NCBI RefSeq assembly: GCF_020131355.1
Contig: NZ_JAHLEL010000006.1
Coordinates: 532,715-596,714 of the forward strand
DNA: 64,000 bases
Reading direction: 5' to 3'
From: Pseudonocardia sp. ICBG1293
GTDB lineage: Bacteria; Actinomycetota; Actinomycetes; Mycobacteriales; Pseudonocardiaceae
Both the position numbers and the translations under genes were made by a program. The notes under the pieces are model-generated. The model did no database searches. It was not told where the DNA came from and worked only from the letters and a program-made list of their open reading frames with translations. Positions 7,914 to 16,488 of this stretch are shown in pieces. Within the stretch, counting starts at the first letter, position 1. Every line of letters starts with the position of its first letter.

Positions 7914-8924
7914 TCACCCTCGCAGCGAGTTGAGCTTCTCCGCGGTGCGCAGTGCCCCGGACACGCCCTTGTAGGCGCTGTTGCGGGCGCTGTCGCGGAC
8001 GTTGCGCAGCTGCGCGCGCCGCTCGCGACCCGCGCTGCTCCACGCCAGCAGCGACCGGCCCCACGAGTCCTTCGCGAGCTCCTTCGCCCCGGCCTCGCGG
8101 GCCAGCAGCGCCCAGCGGTCGCCGAAGTCGTCCAGCCCGTCGCGGTAGGCGAACACCGCGGGCCGGACGTAGGCCATGCCCGGGTGCTGGCGGGTCATCC
8201 GCGGCGCGTAGTCGGCGATGACCTTGTCCAGGCACTCGAACCGGCGCTGGCGGTTGGAGCTGATCGAGCCGGTCCGCATCAGCCGCATGTCGAGCAGCCA
8301 GCGACGGGTGCCCCACATCAGCGGGTAGTTCGAGCCGGCGGCGATCCGCAGCCACATCTCGAAGTCGACCGCGGAGGGCAGCGAGCAGTCGAAGCCACCG
8401 ACCTGGTCGAAGCAGGCCCGGCGGATCATCAGCGAGCTGCCGTTGTGCGGCGGGTTGTTCTCGACGAGCTGCTTGTCGATGTCGACCTTGCCCGTCGGCT
8501 GCCAGCGCAGCGCCACGACCTGGCCGGACTCCAGCATCACGCGGGTGTGGCAGTACGCCATGCCGACCCCGGGCGGGGCGGTGTGCATGGTCTCGAGCAT
8601 GTGCGCCAGGAAGTCGGGGTGCCAGCGGTCGTCGCCGTCGAGGAAGGCCACGAACGGAGCCTCGCTGTCGGCCAGCGCCCGGTTGCGCGCGGCGCCGGAC
8701 CCACCGTTCTCGACCTGGATCAGCCGGACCCGCGGGTCGCGCTCGGCGCGCGAGCGGACGACGGCGGCGGTGTCGTCGGTCGACCCGTCGTCCACGACCA
8801 GGTACTCGAACCGCGACTCGGTCTGCGCGAGCACCGAGTCGATGGCCTCACCGATCCACGGACCGACGTTGTAGGCCGGCGTGATCACGGTGACCAGGAC
8901 GTGGGGGTTCCGCACGATCGGCAC
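7914..8924 (-). CDS. Family 2 glycosyltransferase
   Basis: 336 residues. The N-terminal half is a GT-A fold: VTVITPAYNVGPWIGEAIDSV binds nucleotide, VVDDGSTDDT is the classic GT2 block, GGSGAARNRAL follows, and FLDGDD is the metal-binding DXD. The C-terminal about 100 residues are basic and may contact the membrane or acceptor. GT2 enzymes transfer a sugar from NDP-sugar at the cytoplasmic face. The GTG at 8924 has a good GGAAGGAG site 9 nt upstream; longer in-frame starts give a non-homologous leader. A -10 TACGGT (minus strand, 8984-8979) fits a 45-nt leader. Neighbours (TupA-like ATP-grasp, flippase) point to a cell-surface glycan locus. Confidence 0.88.
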   Translation of the reverse strand: MPIVRNPHVLVTVITPAYNVGPWIGEAIDSVLAQTESRFEYLVVDDGSTDDTAAVVRSRAERDPRVRLIQVENGGSGAARNRALADSEAPFVAFLDGDDRWHPDFLAHMLETMHTAPPGVGMAYCHTRVMLESGQVVALRWQPTGKVDIDKQLVENNPPHNGSSLMIRRACFDQVGGFDCSLPSAVDFEMWLRIAAGSNYPLMWGTRRWLLDMRLMRTGSISSNRQRRFECLDKVIADYAPRMTRQHPGMAYVRPAVFAYRDGLDDFGDRWALLAREAGAKELAKDSWGRSLLAWSSAGRERRAQLRNVRDSARNSAYKGVSGALRTAEKLNSLRG

Positions 8925-9171
8925 AGTCGGAGCTCCTTCCGGGGCGCGCCCGTCTTCGACGCCGTCGTCCCCGCATTCACCGTAGGGGGTGACGCAGAGC
9001 GTTCGGCACGCCCTCGAACGGGGCTCGTGCTGCGGGCATTCCTCGCGAATGGCAACGAGCGCGGACACCGTTGGTGACGTCGCTGTGGCGTACGGGGTTG
9101 CCTCGCCCCCGGATCCCGCGGTCCGGGGCCGGTGCGCCGGGTGGTGGGACAGGGTCGCTATCGTCCGGAGA
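8925..9171. promoter_or_regulatory. Divergent promoter region of glycan genes
   Basis: 247 bp without a gene. On the minus strand TACGGT (8984-8979) can serve the glycosyltransferase. On the plus strand TATCGT (9159-9164) ends 7 nt before the ATG of the ATP-grasp gene, suggesting a leaderless transcript. No clear inverted repeat was seen. Confidence 0.45.
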
Positions 9172-10062
9172 ATGTCGTTCGACGCACGGGTGATGCTGTC
9201 CCGACGGCTCCGGTTCCTGCCGCACCGCGCCTTCGCGATGGCCCATCACGCGCTGTTCCAGGGCGAGCTGACGACGTTCCGGCGGCCACGGACGTGGTCC
9301 CAGCTGCTCGCGAAGAAGAACCTCGACGACCAGCCGGAGCTGGTGCACGTCACCGCGGACAAGTACACCGCGCGCGAGCACGTGGCCGAGCGCATCGGTG
9401 CCGAGCACCTCATCCCGCTGATCCAGGTGGTCGAACGCGCCGAGGACCTGGACCTGGACGCCCCCGCGGGCCCCTACGTCGTCAAGGGCACCCACGGCTG
9501 CGACATGACGATCCTGGTGCGCCACCCGGCCGCCGCCGACCACGCGAAGATCCGGTCGACGGTCGCCCGCTGGCTGCGCACCGACTTCTTCACCCACGGC
9601 TGGCGGGAGCGTCCCTACGAGGGCCTCACCCCGCGCGTCGTGGTCGAGGAGATGATCGGCGACGGCACCAAGCCGCCCGCCGACTACAAGTTCTTCGTCT
9701 TCCACGGCGAGCCCGCGATGGTGGTCATCGACCAGGACCGGTTCGTCGCCCACACCTCGACGATGCTGCACCCGGACTGGGTCCCGTTCCGGATCTCCGG
9801 ACGCTTCTCCCAGGCCGACGCCCTGCCGGAGAAGCCCGCGTCCTACGAGCGGATGCTGGAGATCGCCCGCGCGCTGGGCAAGGACTTCACCTTCGCCCGC
9901 GTCGACCTCTACGACGTGGACGGCCACGTCTACTTCGGCGAGATCACGCACAACCCGGGCGGCGGGCTCGTCCGGCTGCGTCCGCGCGCCTTCGACCGGG
10001 CCCTGGGCAACCTGTGGCGCAACGGGACGCCGATCCCGGAGAAGTTCATCCGGCGCTCCTGA
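9172..10062 (+). CDS. TupA-like ATP-grasp protein
   Basis: 296 residues resembling the TupA-like ATP-grasp family, named after a teichuronopeptide biosynthesis protein. Visible ATP-grasp features are the lysine/glycine strand VVKGTHGCDMTIL, the VVVEEMIGDG strand-loop, and a C-terminal metal-binding segment VYFGEITHNPGGG. Such proteins ligate an amino or carboxyl group, or modify glycopolymers with amino acids; the exact reaction is unknown. The ATG at 9172 is set by a -10 TATCGT ending 7 nt upstream (leaderless type); longer in-frame starts add non-homologous residues. It is divergent from a GT2, with a flippase 2 kb away beyond an IS element, consistent with surface polysaccharide modification. 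Confidence 0.78.
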   Translation: MSFDARVMLSRRLRFLPHRAFAMAHHALFQGELTTFRRPRTWSQLLAKKNLDDQPELVHVTADKYTAREHVAERIGAEHLIPLIQVVERAEDLDLDAPAGPYVVKGTHGCDMTILVRHPAAADHAKIRSTVARWLRTDFFTHGWRERPYEGLTPRVVVEEMIGDGTKPPADYKFFVFHGEPAMVVIDQDRFVAHTSTMLHPDWVPFRISGRFSQADALPEKPASYERMLEIARALGKDFTFARVDLYDVDGHVYFGEITHNPGGGLVRLRPRAFDRALGNLWRNGTPIPEKFIRRS

Positions 10063-10134
10063 CCGGCCCTCGGGCCCACCCGGCTCTCGGCCGACCCCGG
10101 CACGCGGCTCCACCGGGGCGCACACGCATCGCTC

Positions 10135-10308
10135 GTGCATCCGGCTGCCTGTGTGTCCGGCGGCCCCGTGCGTCCCGCGGCCTCGTGCATCCTGGCGGCC
10201 TCGTCCATCCGGCGGCCTCGTGCATCGCGTCCGCCGCCCTGTGCGTCCGCCGCCCTGTGCGTCCGGTGGCCCTGTGGGTCCGGCGGCCCTGTGCATCCGG
10301 CGGGCCCG
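10135..10308. repeat. Degenerate 16-18-bp GC-rich tandem array
   Basis: About ten imperfect units of the type GTGCRTCCGGCGGCCCT run through the gap after the ATP-grasp gene; one unit is expanded to 22 bp. The unit resembles, in the same strand, the 16-bp array at 49982-50173 (both contain CGGCGG then CCCTG). It is not a CRISPR, since units abut with no spacers. The flanks at 10063-10134 and 10309-10400 show nothing recognisable. Confidence 0.75.
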
Positions 10309-10429
10309 TTCACTCACCGGGCCCTCGCGCGCCCCGGCTCTGCGCGGCCCTCGCCGCCGCACACCGTCCGCCGTGCCGAGGCCCGACGACCCCGCCCCCG
10401 TTACCTTCTTGATCAAGCCCGCTGAGGGC

Positions 10430-10614
10430 TTGCAGGCCGCCGGCCGCGGTATGACTGACTGCCCCTGTCGCCCGATGATCTGGGGGGTGTTGTCGCCGTG
10501 GCCGGAGGGCGCCAACGACCGCTGATAGAGACCTGACCCGTGTGGTCTGCTCGTAACGTGGCTGCCGGCGCGGGTGCTCGTGGTCGGCCTGCCGCGACGA
10601 GAAGGGAGCGGCGG
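10430..10614 (+). ncRNA. Probable bridge RNA of the IS110 element
   Basis: In IS110-family elements studied to date (IS621 type), the long non-coding end encodes a bridge RNA whose loops pair with target and donor DNA. The about 185-nt stretch before the transposase start is non-coding and contains several stem possibilities, for example CTCGT at 10550-10554 with ACGAG at 10597-10601, and a GTTGTCGCC/GGCGCCAAC stem around 10489-10517. Exact ends and loops cannot be set by eye. Confidence 0.35.
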
Positions 10615-11847
10615 TTGCCCGATCCTGACCAGCACCCGACCGGGTTCGCGGTGTTCTGCGGCCTGGACGTGGGCAAGTCCGAACACCACGCCTGCGCGGT
10701 CGACACCAACGGGAAGCGGGTGCACGACAAGGCCCTGCCCAACGACGAATCGGCGCTGCGCACCGTGCTGTCCGGGCTGGCCGAGCACGGCGCGGTGCTG
10801 ATGGTCATCGACCAGCCCGCCTCGATCGGAGCGCTGGCCATCGCCGTCGCTCGTGATCTGGGGATCACGGTGGCCTACCTGCCCGGGCTGGCGATGCGCC
10901 GCATCGCCGACCTGCATCCCGGGCAGGCCAAGACCGACGCCCGCGACGCCCACGTGATCGCCGAGGCCGCCCGGACGATGCCGCACACCCTGCGCCGGGT
11001 CGGCACCGACGACGAGACCCTCGCCGAACTCACTGTGCTCGCCGGTTACGACGATGACCTGGCTGGGCAGAGCACCCGGCTGACGAACCGGCTGCGCGAC
11101 GCCCTGCTGCATGTTCATCCCGCCCTGGAACGCCTGCTCGGGCCACGCCTGGACCGCGGTGGCGTGCTCGACCTGCTCGCGGCCGCGCCCACCCCGCAAG
11201 CCCTGCGAGAGCTCGGCGCTGACGGGATCGCCGAGACGATGCGGGCCCGGTCGCCTCGACTGGCCCGCACCCTTCCCGCCCAGATCCTGACCTCGCTCGA
11301 CGCCCAGAGCCTGACCGTTCCCGGCACGGCCGCGTTCGCCCGTGTCATCACCGGCGTCGCCGGGCAGCTGCGCCAGGTCCACACCGAACGCGACCAGCTC
11401 GCCGACGAGCTCGAAGCCCGCCTGGAGGCCCACCCTCTTGGACCGGTCCTGACCTCGATGCCCGGACTCGGGGTCAGGACCGCCATCAAGATCCTCACCA
11501 TCGTCGGCGACGGCTCCGGGTTCCCCACCGCCGGGCACCTCGCCGCTTACGCCGGCCTCGCCCCAGTCACCCGCCGCTCCGGCACCTCGATCAAAGGCGA
11601 AACCCGATCCCAGCGCGGCAACCACGCCCTGAAATCCGCGCTGTTCCTGTCCGCATTCGCCGCCCTGGCCGACCCCGCCAGCCGCGCCTACTACGACCGC
11701 AAACGAGCCGCCGGCAAACGACACAACGCCGCCCTGATCTGCCTCGCCCGACGCCGCACCGACGTCATCTACGCCATGCTCCGCGACCGCCGCCCCTACA
11801 ACCCGCCCACGGTCAACAACCCCGATCCAGAACTCGCCGCCGCTTGA
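10615..11847 (+). CDS. IS110-family transposase (DEDD N-domain plus Transposase_20 C-domain)
   Basis: 410 residues. The N-terminal RuvC-like DEDD domain starts with FCGLDVGKSEHHACAVD, continues through MVIDQPASIGALA and ends with KTDARDAHVIAEAAR, supplying the acidic residues. After a helical middle, the C-terminal Transposase_20 domain has MPGLGVRTAIKIL and YAGLAPVTRRSGTS, the latter with the conserved serine used in recombination. The length matches intact family members (about 400). I chose TTG 10615, which has GAAGGGA 7 nt upstream; GTG 10651 is another option, and the longest frame from 10540 runs through the non-coding left end. No frameshift is seen, so the element may be active. Confidence 0.92.
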   Translation: MPDPDQHPTGFAVFCGLDVGKSEHHACAVDTNGKRVHDKALPNDESALRTVLSGLAEHGAVLMVIDQPASIGALAIAVARDLGITVAYLPGLAMRRIADLHPGQAKTDARDAHVIAEAARTMPHTLRRVGTDDETLAELTVLAGYDDDLAGQSTRLTNRLRDALLHVHPALERLLGPRLDRGGVLDLLAAAPTPQALRELGADGIAETMRARSPRLARTLPAQILTSLDAQSLTVPGTAAFARVITGVAGQLRQVHTERDQLADELEARLEAHPLGPVLTSMPGLGVRTAIKILTIVGDGSGFPTAGHLAAYAGLAPVTRRSGTSIKGETRSQRGNHALKSALFLSAFAALADPASRAYYDRKRAAGKRHNAALICLARRRTDVIYAMLRDRRPYNPPTVNNPDPELAAA

Positions 11848-11920
11848 CGAACCCATAGAGACACCCCCCGCAGCCGGGAGCGGCACCCCACACACCGGGT
11901 CGCCGCACGTCGCCGCGGGT

Positions 11921-11983
11921 CCACACCCCTCGCCCGCGCCCACACCCGTCGCAACGGGTGTGGCCGCCCGCGAAGGGGTGTGG
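11921..11983. repeat. Nested double inverted repeat
   Basis: The outer arms 11921-11930 and 11974-11983 (CCACACCCCT / AGGGGTGTGG) enclose an inner perfect hairpin, 11940-11949 with 11954-11963 (CCACACCCGT / ACGGGTGTGG, 4-nt loop CGCA). Both stems are 10 bp and closely related in sequence. The structure lies about 55 bp beyond the right end of the IS110 element and 180 bp past the flippase stop. Confidence 0.7.
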
Positions 11984-12091
11984 CGACGGCGCGCAGCCGG
12001 CCCCGGCCCCGGGGCGGCGCGGTGACCGTCGTCGAGGCGCCACCGGGGCCGAACCGTGCACACATCCCGCGACGACGGCGCCCGCCGCCGA

Positions 12092-12149
12092 TCGATCAGT
12101 ACCCGAGCGCTGTCGACGCCTGGTCGGACAGCACTCAGGTACTGATCGA
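12092..12149. terminator. 23-bp imperfect hairpin downstream of flippase
   Basis: Arms 12092-12114 and 12127-12149 pair over 23 positions with two mismatches (both can be G-U in RNA) around a 12-nt loop; the tips read TCGATCAGTACC and GGTACTGATCGA. It begins 14 nt after the minus-strand flippase gene ends, so it may act as its terminator. It is unusually long and AT-richer than the surroundings. Confidence 0.5.
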
Positions 12150-12163
12150 CAGGGTTGTCGCGG

Positions 12164-13612
12164 TCAGTCGCGGACGCGGGGGAACTCGTGGGTCCGGTCG
12201 TGCGGACCCCCGAGGGGTCGGGGGTCGTGCGGACCCCCGAGGGGGCGGGTGTCGTCGTCCCGGTCGAGCGGGTCCGTGTCGCCGGGGCCGGCGTCGCCGG
12301 GCGGGTGCGGGGGGACCGGCCGGCGCAGCCAGCGCACCACCGAGGGGGCGAACACGATGGCGAGGACCAGCTCGCCCGCGAGCCACATCCAGCCGACGGC
12401 GTCCACCCCGAGCGTGGGCGCGAGCAGCGGGATCCCACCCAGCACGATCGCGCAGTGCACCAGCTGCTGCACGGCCAGCGGGAAGGTGCGGTTCGCCAGC
12501 CGGGACTTCGTCATCCACATCGTCACGACGACGCGCGGGAACATCGACACCATCAGCAGCTGCAGCAGGGTCGTGGAGTTCTCCACGTACTGCGGACCGT
12601 AGAACCACAGCAGTAGCGGGGCGGCCAGCGCGATGATCAGCGAGGCGGGCCACACCAGCAGGCAGATCCGGCGCAGTACCGCGCGGGCGAACACGTGCGC
12701 GTGATCCGGGTTGCGGGAGCCCTCCACGACCAGCGCCGAGGTGATCGCCATGGAGAGCATGCTCATCGCGAGGAAGACGGTCTGGGCGGGCAGCAGGTAG
12801 GCGCTGGCCGCCTGGCTGATCGTCATCACGACCAGCACCGGCAGGAACGACGACATGGCCTGGTTGAACACCTGGCCCAGGTAGTCGCCGCCCATGTAGC
12901 GGGCCAGCGTGGCGCGGTCCGGGGCGCCCGCGTCGTCACGGTCCGCGGTCTCCGCGGTGTGCCGGGGCAGCAACCGTCGGGAGATGAGCAGGGTGAACGG
13001 CACCAGTAGTGCGATGACCGGCGCGCTCCACGAGGTGAACACGCCGTCGGACACCGAGGTGAACGCGACGACCACGAGCAGCCCGAGCTTGACGACGCCG
13101 TAGACGCCGTTCTCCAGCACCACCCACATCGCCGAGCGCAGCCCGGTGAGGACCTGGTCCTGCAGGTTGAAGATCGACCACGCGGCGGTGGACACGACGA
13201 ACCACGCGGCGAAACCGGGGGAGACGTGCAGCGGGTCGCCCGGGGCGTAGGCGAGGTGGCAGTAGGTCATGACCGCCGCCGAGCCGACGACGGCCATCGC
13301 GGCGCTGATCCCGTACGCGAGCCGCACCAGCGAGCGTGAGTCGCGCCCGGCCGTCGGGAGGAAACGGATGAGGGCCTGGCCGAAGTTGAGCGAGGTCAGG
13401 ACCGAGATCAGCATCATCAGGTTGACCATGGCGTTGCCACGGCCGACCTCCTCGGTGCTGAACACCCGTGCGGCGAACACCCAGTAGAGCAACCCGAAGC
13501 CGGAGTTGACGACGGTGTTGAGCATCAGGGCGTAGGCGTTGCGGTACAGCGGGTTGCCCATCTCGCGGCGGACCGAGCGGACCCGCCCGGCGACCAGCTC
13601 GCCGACGCTCAT
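12164..13612 (-). CDS. Polysaccharide flippase-like membrane protein (MOP superfamily)
   Basis: 482 residues with 12-14 probable membrane helices, starting RNAYALMLNTVVNSGFGLLYWVFAARVFS, then GRGNAMVNLMMLISVLTSLNFGQALIRFLP, the pattern of Wzx-type lipid-linked oligosaccharide flippases. The C-terminal about 45 residues are charged and hydrophilic, ending in a doubled PLGGPHD encoded by a 20-bp direct repeat near 12210-12245. Such proteins translocate glycolipid intermediates across the membrane. ATG 13612 is preceded by GGCGG at about 9 nt; GTG 13621 is possible but its ribosome site would be too close. A minus-strand TAGCGT (13675-13670) fits a promoter. With the GT2 and ATP-grasp genes it forms a small glycan locus. 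Confidence 0.82.
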   Translation of the reverse strand: MSVGELVAGRVRSVRREMGNPLYRNAYALMLNTVVNSGFGLLYWVFAARVFSTEEVGRGNAMVNLMMLISVLTSLNFGQALIRFLPTAGRDSRSLVRLAYGISAAMAVVGSAAVMTYCHLAYAPGDPLHVSPGFAAWFVVSTAAWSIFNLQDQVLTGLRSAMWVVLENGVYGVVKLGLLVVVAFTSVSDGVFTSWSAPVIALLVPFTLLISRRLLPRHTAETADRDDAGAPDRATLARYMGGDYLGQVFNQAMSSFLPVLVVMTISQAASAYLLPAQTVFLAMSMLSMAITSALVVEGSRNPDHAHVFARAVLRRICLLVWPASLIIALAAPLLLWFYGPQYVENSTTLLQLLMVSMFPRVVVTMWMTKSRLANRTFPLAVQQLVHCAIVLGGIPLLAPTLGVDAVGWMWLAGELVLAIVFAPSVVRWLRRPVPPHPPGDAGPGDTDPLDRDDDTRPLGGPHDPRPLGGPHDRTHEFPRVRD

Positions 13613-13831
13613 CGCGCACACCGCCGGTCGACGGCGCGCGAGGACCCGCTGAGTTCAGCCACACCTCCACGCTAACCAGGTGTCGACCGCCCGGGTGTCC
13701 GGGGGAGGGCCTGCGCACGCGGAGCGACCGCCCAGGACGGACACCGTGGACATACACGCCCGGTCGCGGTCTGCAACCCCTGCGCTACGGTGCATCCATC
13801 TTGGTGACGTCATGAACCGAAGGGGGTCCGC

Positions 13832-15067
13832 GTGCGTATCGCCTGCGCGGGAGGGGGGCCGGCCGGCCTCTACCTGGCCGTCCTCGCCACGCTCCGATCC
13901 GGTGGACGCGACGAGGTCGTCGTGTACGAACGCAACGAGGCGGGACGGACCCACGGGTTCGCCGTCACCTACGGCGAGGACATGCTCGACGACGCGTTCC
14001 GCAACGACCCCGAGGGCGGGGAGGCCCTGCGTCGCGCGTCGCGGCTGTGGAACGCCCAGGAGATCCGGGTGGGCGACCACCGCCCGGTCCACGTCGGCGG
14101 CAAGTACGGCTACGCGATCGCCCGGGTCGACCTGCTCGACGTGCTGGCCCGCCGGGCCGAGCAGCTGGGCGTGAAGATCGAGTACGGCTCCCCGGTCGAG
14201 CGCGACGCCCTCGACGCCGACCTCGTCGTCGCCGCCGACGGCGTCGGCAGCCGGATCCGCACGGCGCGCGCGGAGCACTTCGGGACCACCGTCGAGGAGG
14301 GCACCAACCCCTACGTCTGGCTCGGCGCCGACAGCGACTCCGACACCTTCGTCTGGGACTTCCAGCCGACCGACGCGGGCTGGATGTGGATCCACCTGTA
14401 CCCGTCGTCGAACGGGGTGAGCACCTGCATCGTCGAGTGCGAGCCCGACACCTGGCAGGGGCTGGGCCTCGACCACATGTCCGGGGCCCAGGCGGTCCGG
14501 CTCGTGGAGTCGGTCTTCCACCGCACGCTGGCCGGGCGCCGCCTCATCGAGCCGCTCGGCGGGCTGGGGGACAAGCCCTGGCTGCGTTTCCGCGAGGTCC
14601 GGAACCGGACCTGGCGCGACGGCGACCTGGTGCTGGCCGGCGACGCCGCACACACCACGCACTTCGGCATCGGCTCGGGCACCGTGCTGGCCATGCAGGA
14701 CTCGATGGGCCTGGTCGACGCGCTCTACGGCGTCGCGGGCCGGTCCGCGCCGGCCGACCTGACCCGGCTCAACGGGCGCGGGGCCGCGCTGTCGGCCTAC
14801 GACGCGCGCCGGCGCGCCCAGATCGGCCCGATCCAGGACGCCGCGCGGCGCAACATGCAGTGGTTCGAGCAGGCCGGGCGCCAGCTCGAGCAGGTGACCG
14901 ACCCGGTCGACTTCGCCTGGTCGCTCACCGACCGCCGGGGCGACATGGGGCGCCTCCACCGCACCCTGCACCGGGCCACCCAGGTGCCCGCGCTGCGCCA
15001 GGTGCGGCGCGGTCTGACCACCGCCCGGCGCGTCCGGCGGTCGAACCTGCGCGGTCGGCAGGGCTGA
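13832..15067 (+). CDS. FAD-dependent aromatic-CoA-type monooxygenase (copy 1)
   Basis: 411 residues. N-terminal FAD-binding GGGPAGLYLA, the middle AADGVGSRIR (DG motif) and C-terminal GDAAHTTHFGIGSGT (GD motif) mark a class A flavoprotein hydroxylase. The GD segment and overall layout resemble the N-terminal half of 2-aminobenzoyl-CoA and salicylyl-CoA monooxygenases rather than PHBH. The expected reaction is O2/NADPH-dependent ring hydroxylation of a CoA-bound or free aromatic substrate. GTG 13832 has AAGGGGG upstream and a TACGGT -10 at 13786-13791. A second copy follows at 15214. The OYE half found fused in known enzymes is missing here but present as separate genes 8-10 kb downstream. Confidence 0.85.
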   Translation: MRIACAGGGPAGLYLAVLATLRSGGRDEVVVYERNEAGRTHGFAVTYGEDMLDDAFRNDPEGGEALRRASRLWNAQEIRVGDHRPVHVGGKYGYAIARVDLLDVLARRAEQLGVKIEYGSPVERDALDADLVVAADGVGSRIRTARAEHFGTTVEEGTNPYVWLGADSDSDTFVWDFQPTDAGWMWIHLYPSSNGVSTCIVECEPDTWQGLGLDHMSGAQAVRLVESVFHRTLAGRRLIEPLGGLGDKPWLRFREVRNRTWRDGDLVLAGDAAHTTHFGIGSGTVLAMQDSMGLVDALYGVAGRSAPADLTRLNGRGAALSAYDARRRAQIGPIQDAARRNMQWFEQAGRQLEQVTDPVDFAWSLTDRRGDMGRLHRTLHRATQVPALRQVRRGLTTARRVRRSNLRGRQG

Positions 15068-15213
15068 GCCCCGGCGCCGAGCCGCTCGCCGACCGTGGGC
15101 GCACCGTCACCGCCGGTGGCCGGACCCCACGGTCGGACCCGGTGTCCGGCCGGGTCCACCGGATTCGTAGGGTCGTTGCGTCGCAGCTCGATTCCATCCG
15201 ATGGAGGTCCGGT

Positions 15214-16467
15214 GTGAAGATCGTGGTCGTCGGTGGTGGACCGGCCGGTCTGTACTTCTCGATCCTCGCCCGGCTGCGGTCGGGTGGGCAGGACGAGATC
15301 GTCCTCGCGGAGCGCAACGCGCCCGGCACCGCCTCCGGCTTCGCGGTCACGCTCGGCGAGGACATCCTCGACGAGCTCTTCCGCACCGACCCCCTCGGCG
15401 CGGAGCGGGTGCGCGCCGCGGCGCACGTGTGGGACTCCCAGGTCGTGGAGGTCTCCGGGCGGCCGGTGCACCTCGGTGGCCGCTACGGCTACTCCATCGG
15501 CCGCGCGCGGCTGCTGGAGATCCTGGGCGAGCGGGCCCGCCAGGTCGGCGTGAAGCTCCTGTTCGACACGGCCGTCGCCGCGGACGGGGACACCGCGGGC
15601 GACCCGCTGACCGCGGGCGCGGACGTCGTCGTCGCCGCGGACGGGGTGGGGTCCGCGATCCGCGCGGCCCGGGCCGACGCGTTCGGCACCCGGGTCGAGC
15701 ACGGCTCGAACCGCTACGTCTGGTTCGGCACGAGCAAGCCGTTCCGGCCGTTCACCTTCGCCTTCGAGAAGACCCACGCCGGCTGGATCTGGTTCCACGC
15801 CTACCCCGCCGCGGACTGCGTCAGCACCTGCATCGTGGAGTGCACGCCGGAGACCTGGAAGGGCCTCGGGCTCGACACCATGGCGCCGCAGGAGGCCATG
15901 CGGATGCTGGAGGGCGTCTTCGCGCGCTCCCTGGACGGGCACTCGCTCATCGCCCCGCCCGGCATGGGGTCCTCGCCGTGGCTCCAGTTCCGCGAGGTGC
16001 GGAACATGTCCTGGCGCGACGGTAACGTCGTCCTCGCCGGCGACGCGGCCCACACCACGCACTTCGCCATCGGGTCGGGCACCGTGCTCGCCGTCGCCGA
16101 CTCGATCGCGCTGGCCGAGGAGCTGTACCCGCGCGGCACCCGCGGCACCGACGACGTCGAGGCCGCACTCGCCGGGTACGACGCCCGCCGGCGGACCGCG
16201 ATGGCGCCGATCCAGCGGATGGCCCGGGCCAGCATGGAGTGGTTCGAGACGGTCCCCGAGAGCCTCGACGGCGCCGAGGACGCGCTCGCGTTCTCCTGGT
16301 CGCTGCTCGACCGCCGGCACGACCAGGGCCGGCTCAACGAGCGTCTGCACCGCGCGACGCAGGTCGAGCCGGTCCGTCAGGTCCGCCGCAGGCTGACCGC
16401 GGCCCGCCGGGTCCGGCGGGCCCTGGCCCGCGGGGAGATCACCCCCCGCGAGGCCCTGCACCGCTGA
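15214..16467 (+). CDS. FAD-dependent aromatic-CoA-type monooxygenase (copy 2)
   Basis: 417 residues, clearly paralogous to the preceding gene along its whole length: GGGPAGLYFSILARLRSGG, AADGVGSAIRAARAD, LQFREVRNMSWRDGN and GDAAHTTHFAIGSGT line up position by position. It differs in a longer linker near residue 125 and an extra C-terminal basic helix. GTG 15214 has GGAGG 6 nt upstream, and TAGGGT at 15168-15173 suggests its own promoter, so the pair need not be one transcript. The two copies probably act on related substrates. The natural partner would be an OYE-type reductase, two of which lie at 22763 and 24114. Confidence 0.85.
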   Translation: MKIVVVGGGPAGLYFSILARLRSGGQDEIVLAERNAPGTASGFAVTLGEDILDELFRTDPLGAERVRAAAHVWDSQVVEVSGRPVHLGGRYGYSIGRARLLEILGERARQVGVKLLFDTAVAADGDTAGDPLTAGADVVVAADGVGSAIRAARADAFGTRVEHGSNRYVWFGTSKPFRPFTFAFEKTHAGWIWFHAYPAADCVSTCIVECTPETWKGLGLDTMAPQEAMRMLEGVFARSLDGHSLIAPPGMGSSPWLQFREVRNMSWRDGNVVLAGDAAHTTHFAIGSGTVLAVADSIALAEELYPRGTRGTDDVEAALAGYDARRRTAMAPIQRMARASMEWFETVPESLDGAEDALAFSWSLLDRRHDQGRLNERLHRATQVEPVRQVRRRLTAARRVRRALARGEITPREALHR

Positions 16468-16488
16468 GCCGCCCCCGGCGGGGCCGGC

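Larger units (their letters stand above)
10400..11870 (+). mobile_element. IS110-family insertion sequence (boundaries approximate)
   Basis: A complete IS110-type transposase gene with a 200-nt non-coding left flank and a very short right flank, the usual IS110 layout. The octamer ATAGAGAC occurs in both flanks, at 10525-10532 and 11855-11862, suggesting a subterminal element shared by the two ends. IS110 elements normally make no long terminal inverted repeats or target duplications, and none were found, so the outer edges are estimates. The element sits between the ATP-grasp and flippase genes. Codon use of the transposase is slightly less G/C-extreme than its neighbours, in line with transfer. 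Confidence 0.75.

Noticed and set aside
10135..10308. CRISPR or coding repeat
   Set aside because: Units are degenerate, directly adjacent and irregular (16-22 bp), and no frame across them resembles a protein with a start.
8977..12438. A 1153-codon minus-strand frame across the ATP-grasp and IS110 genes
   Set aside because: It is antisense to two well-supported genes, and its composition is not protein-like. The frame stays open because stops are rare at this G+C.
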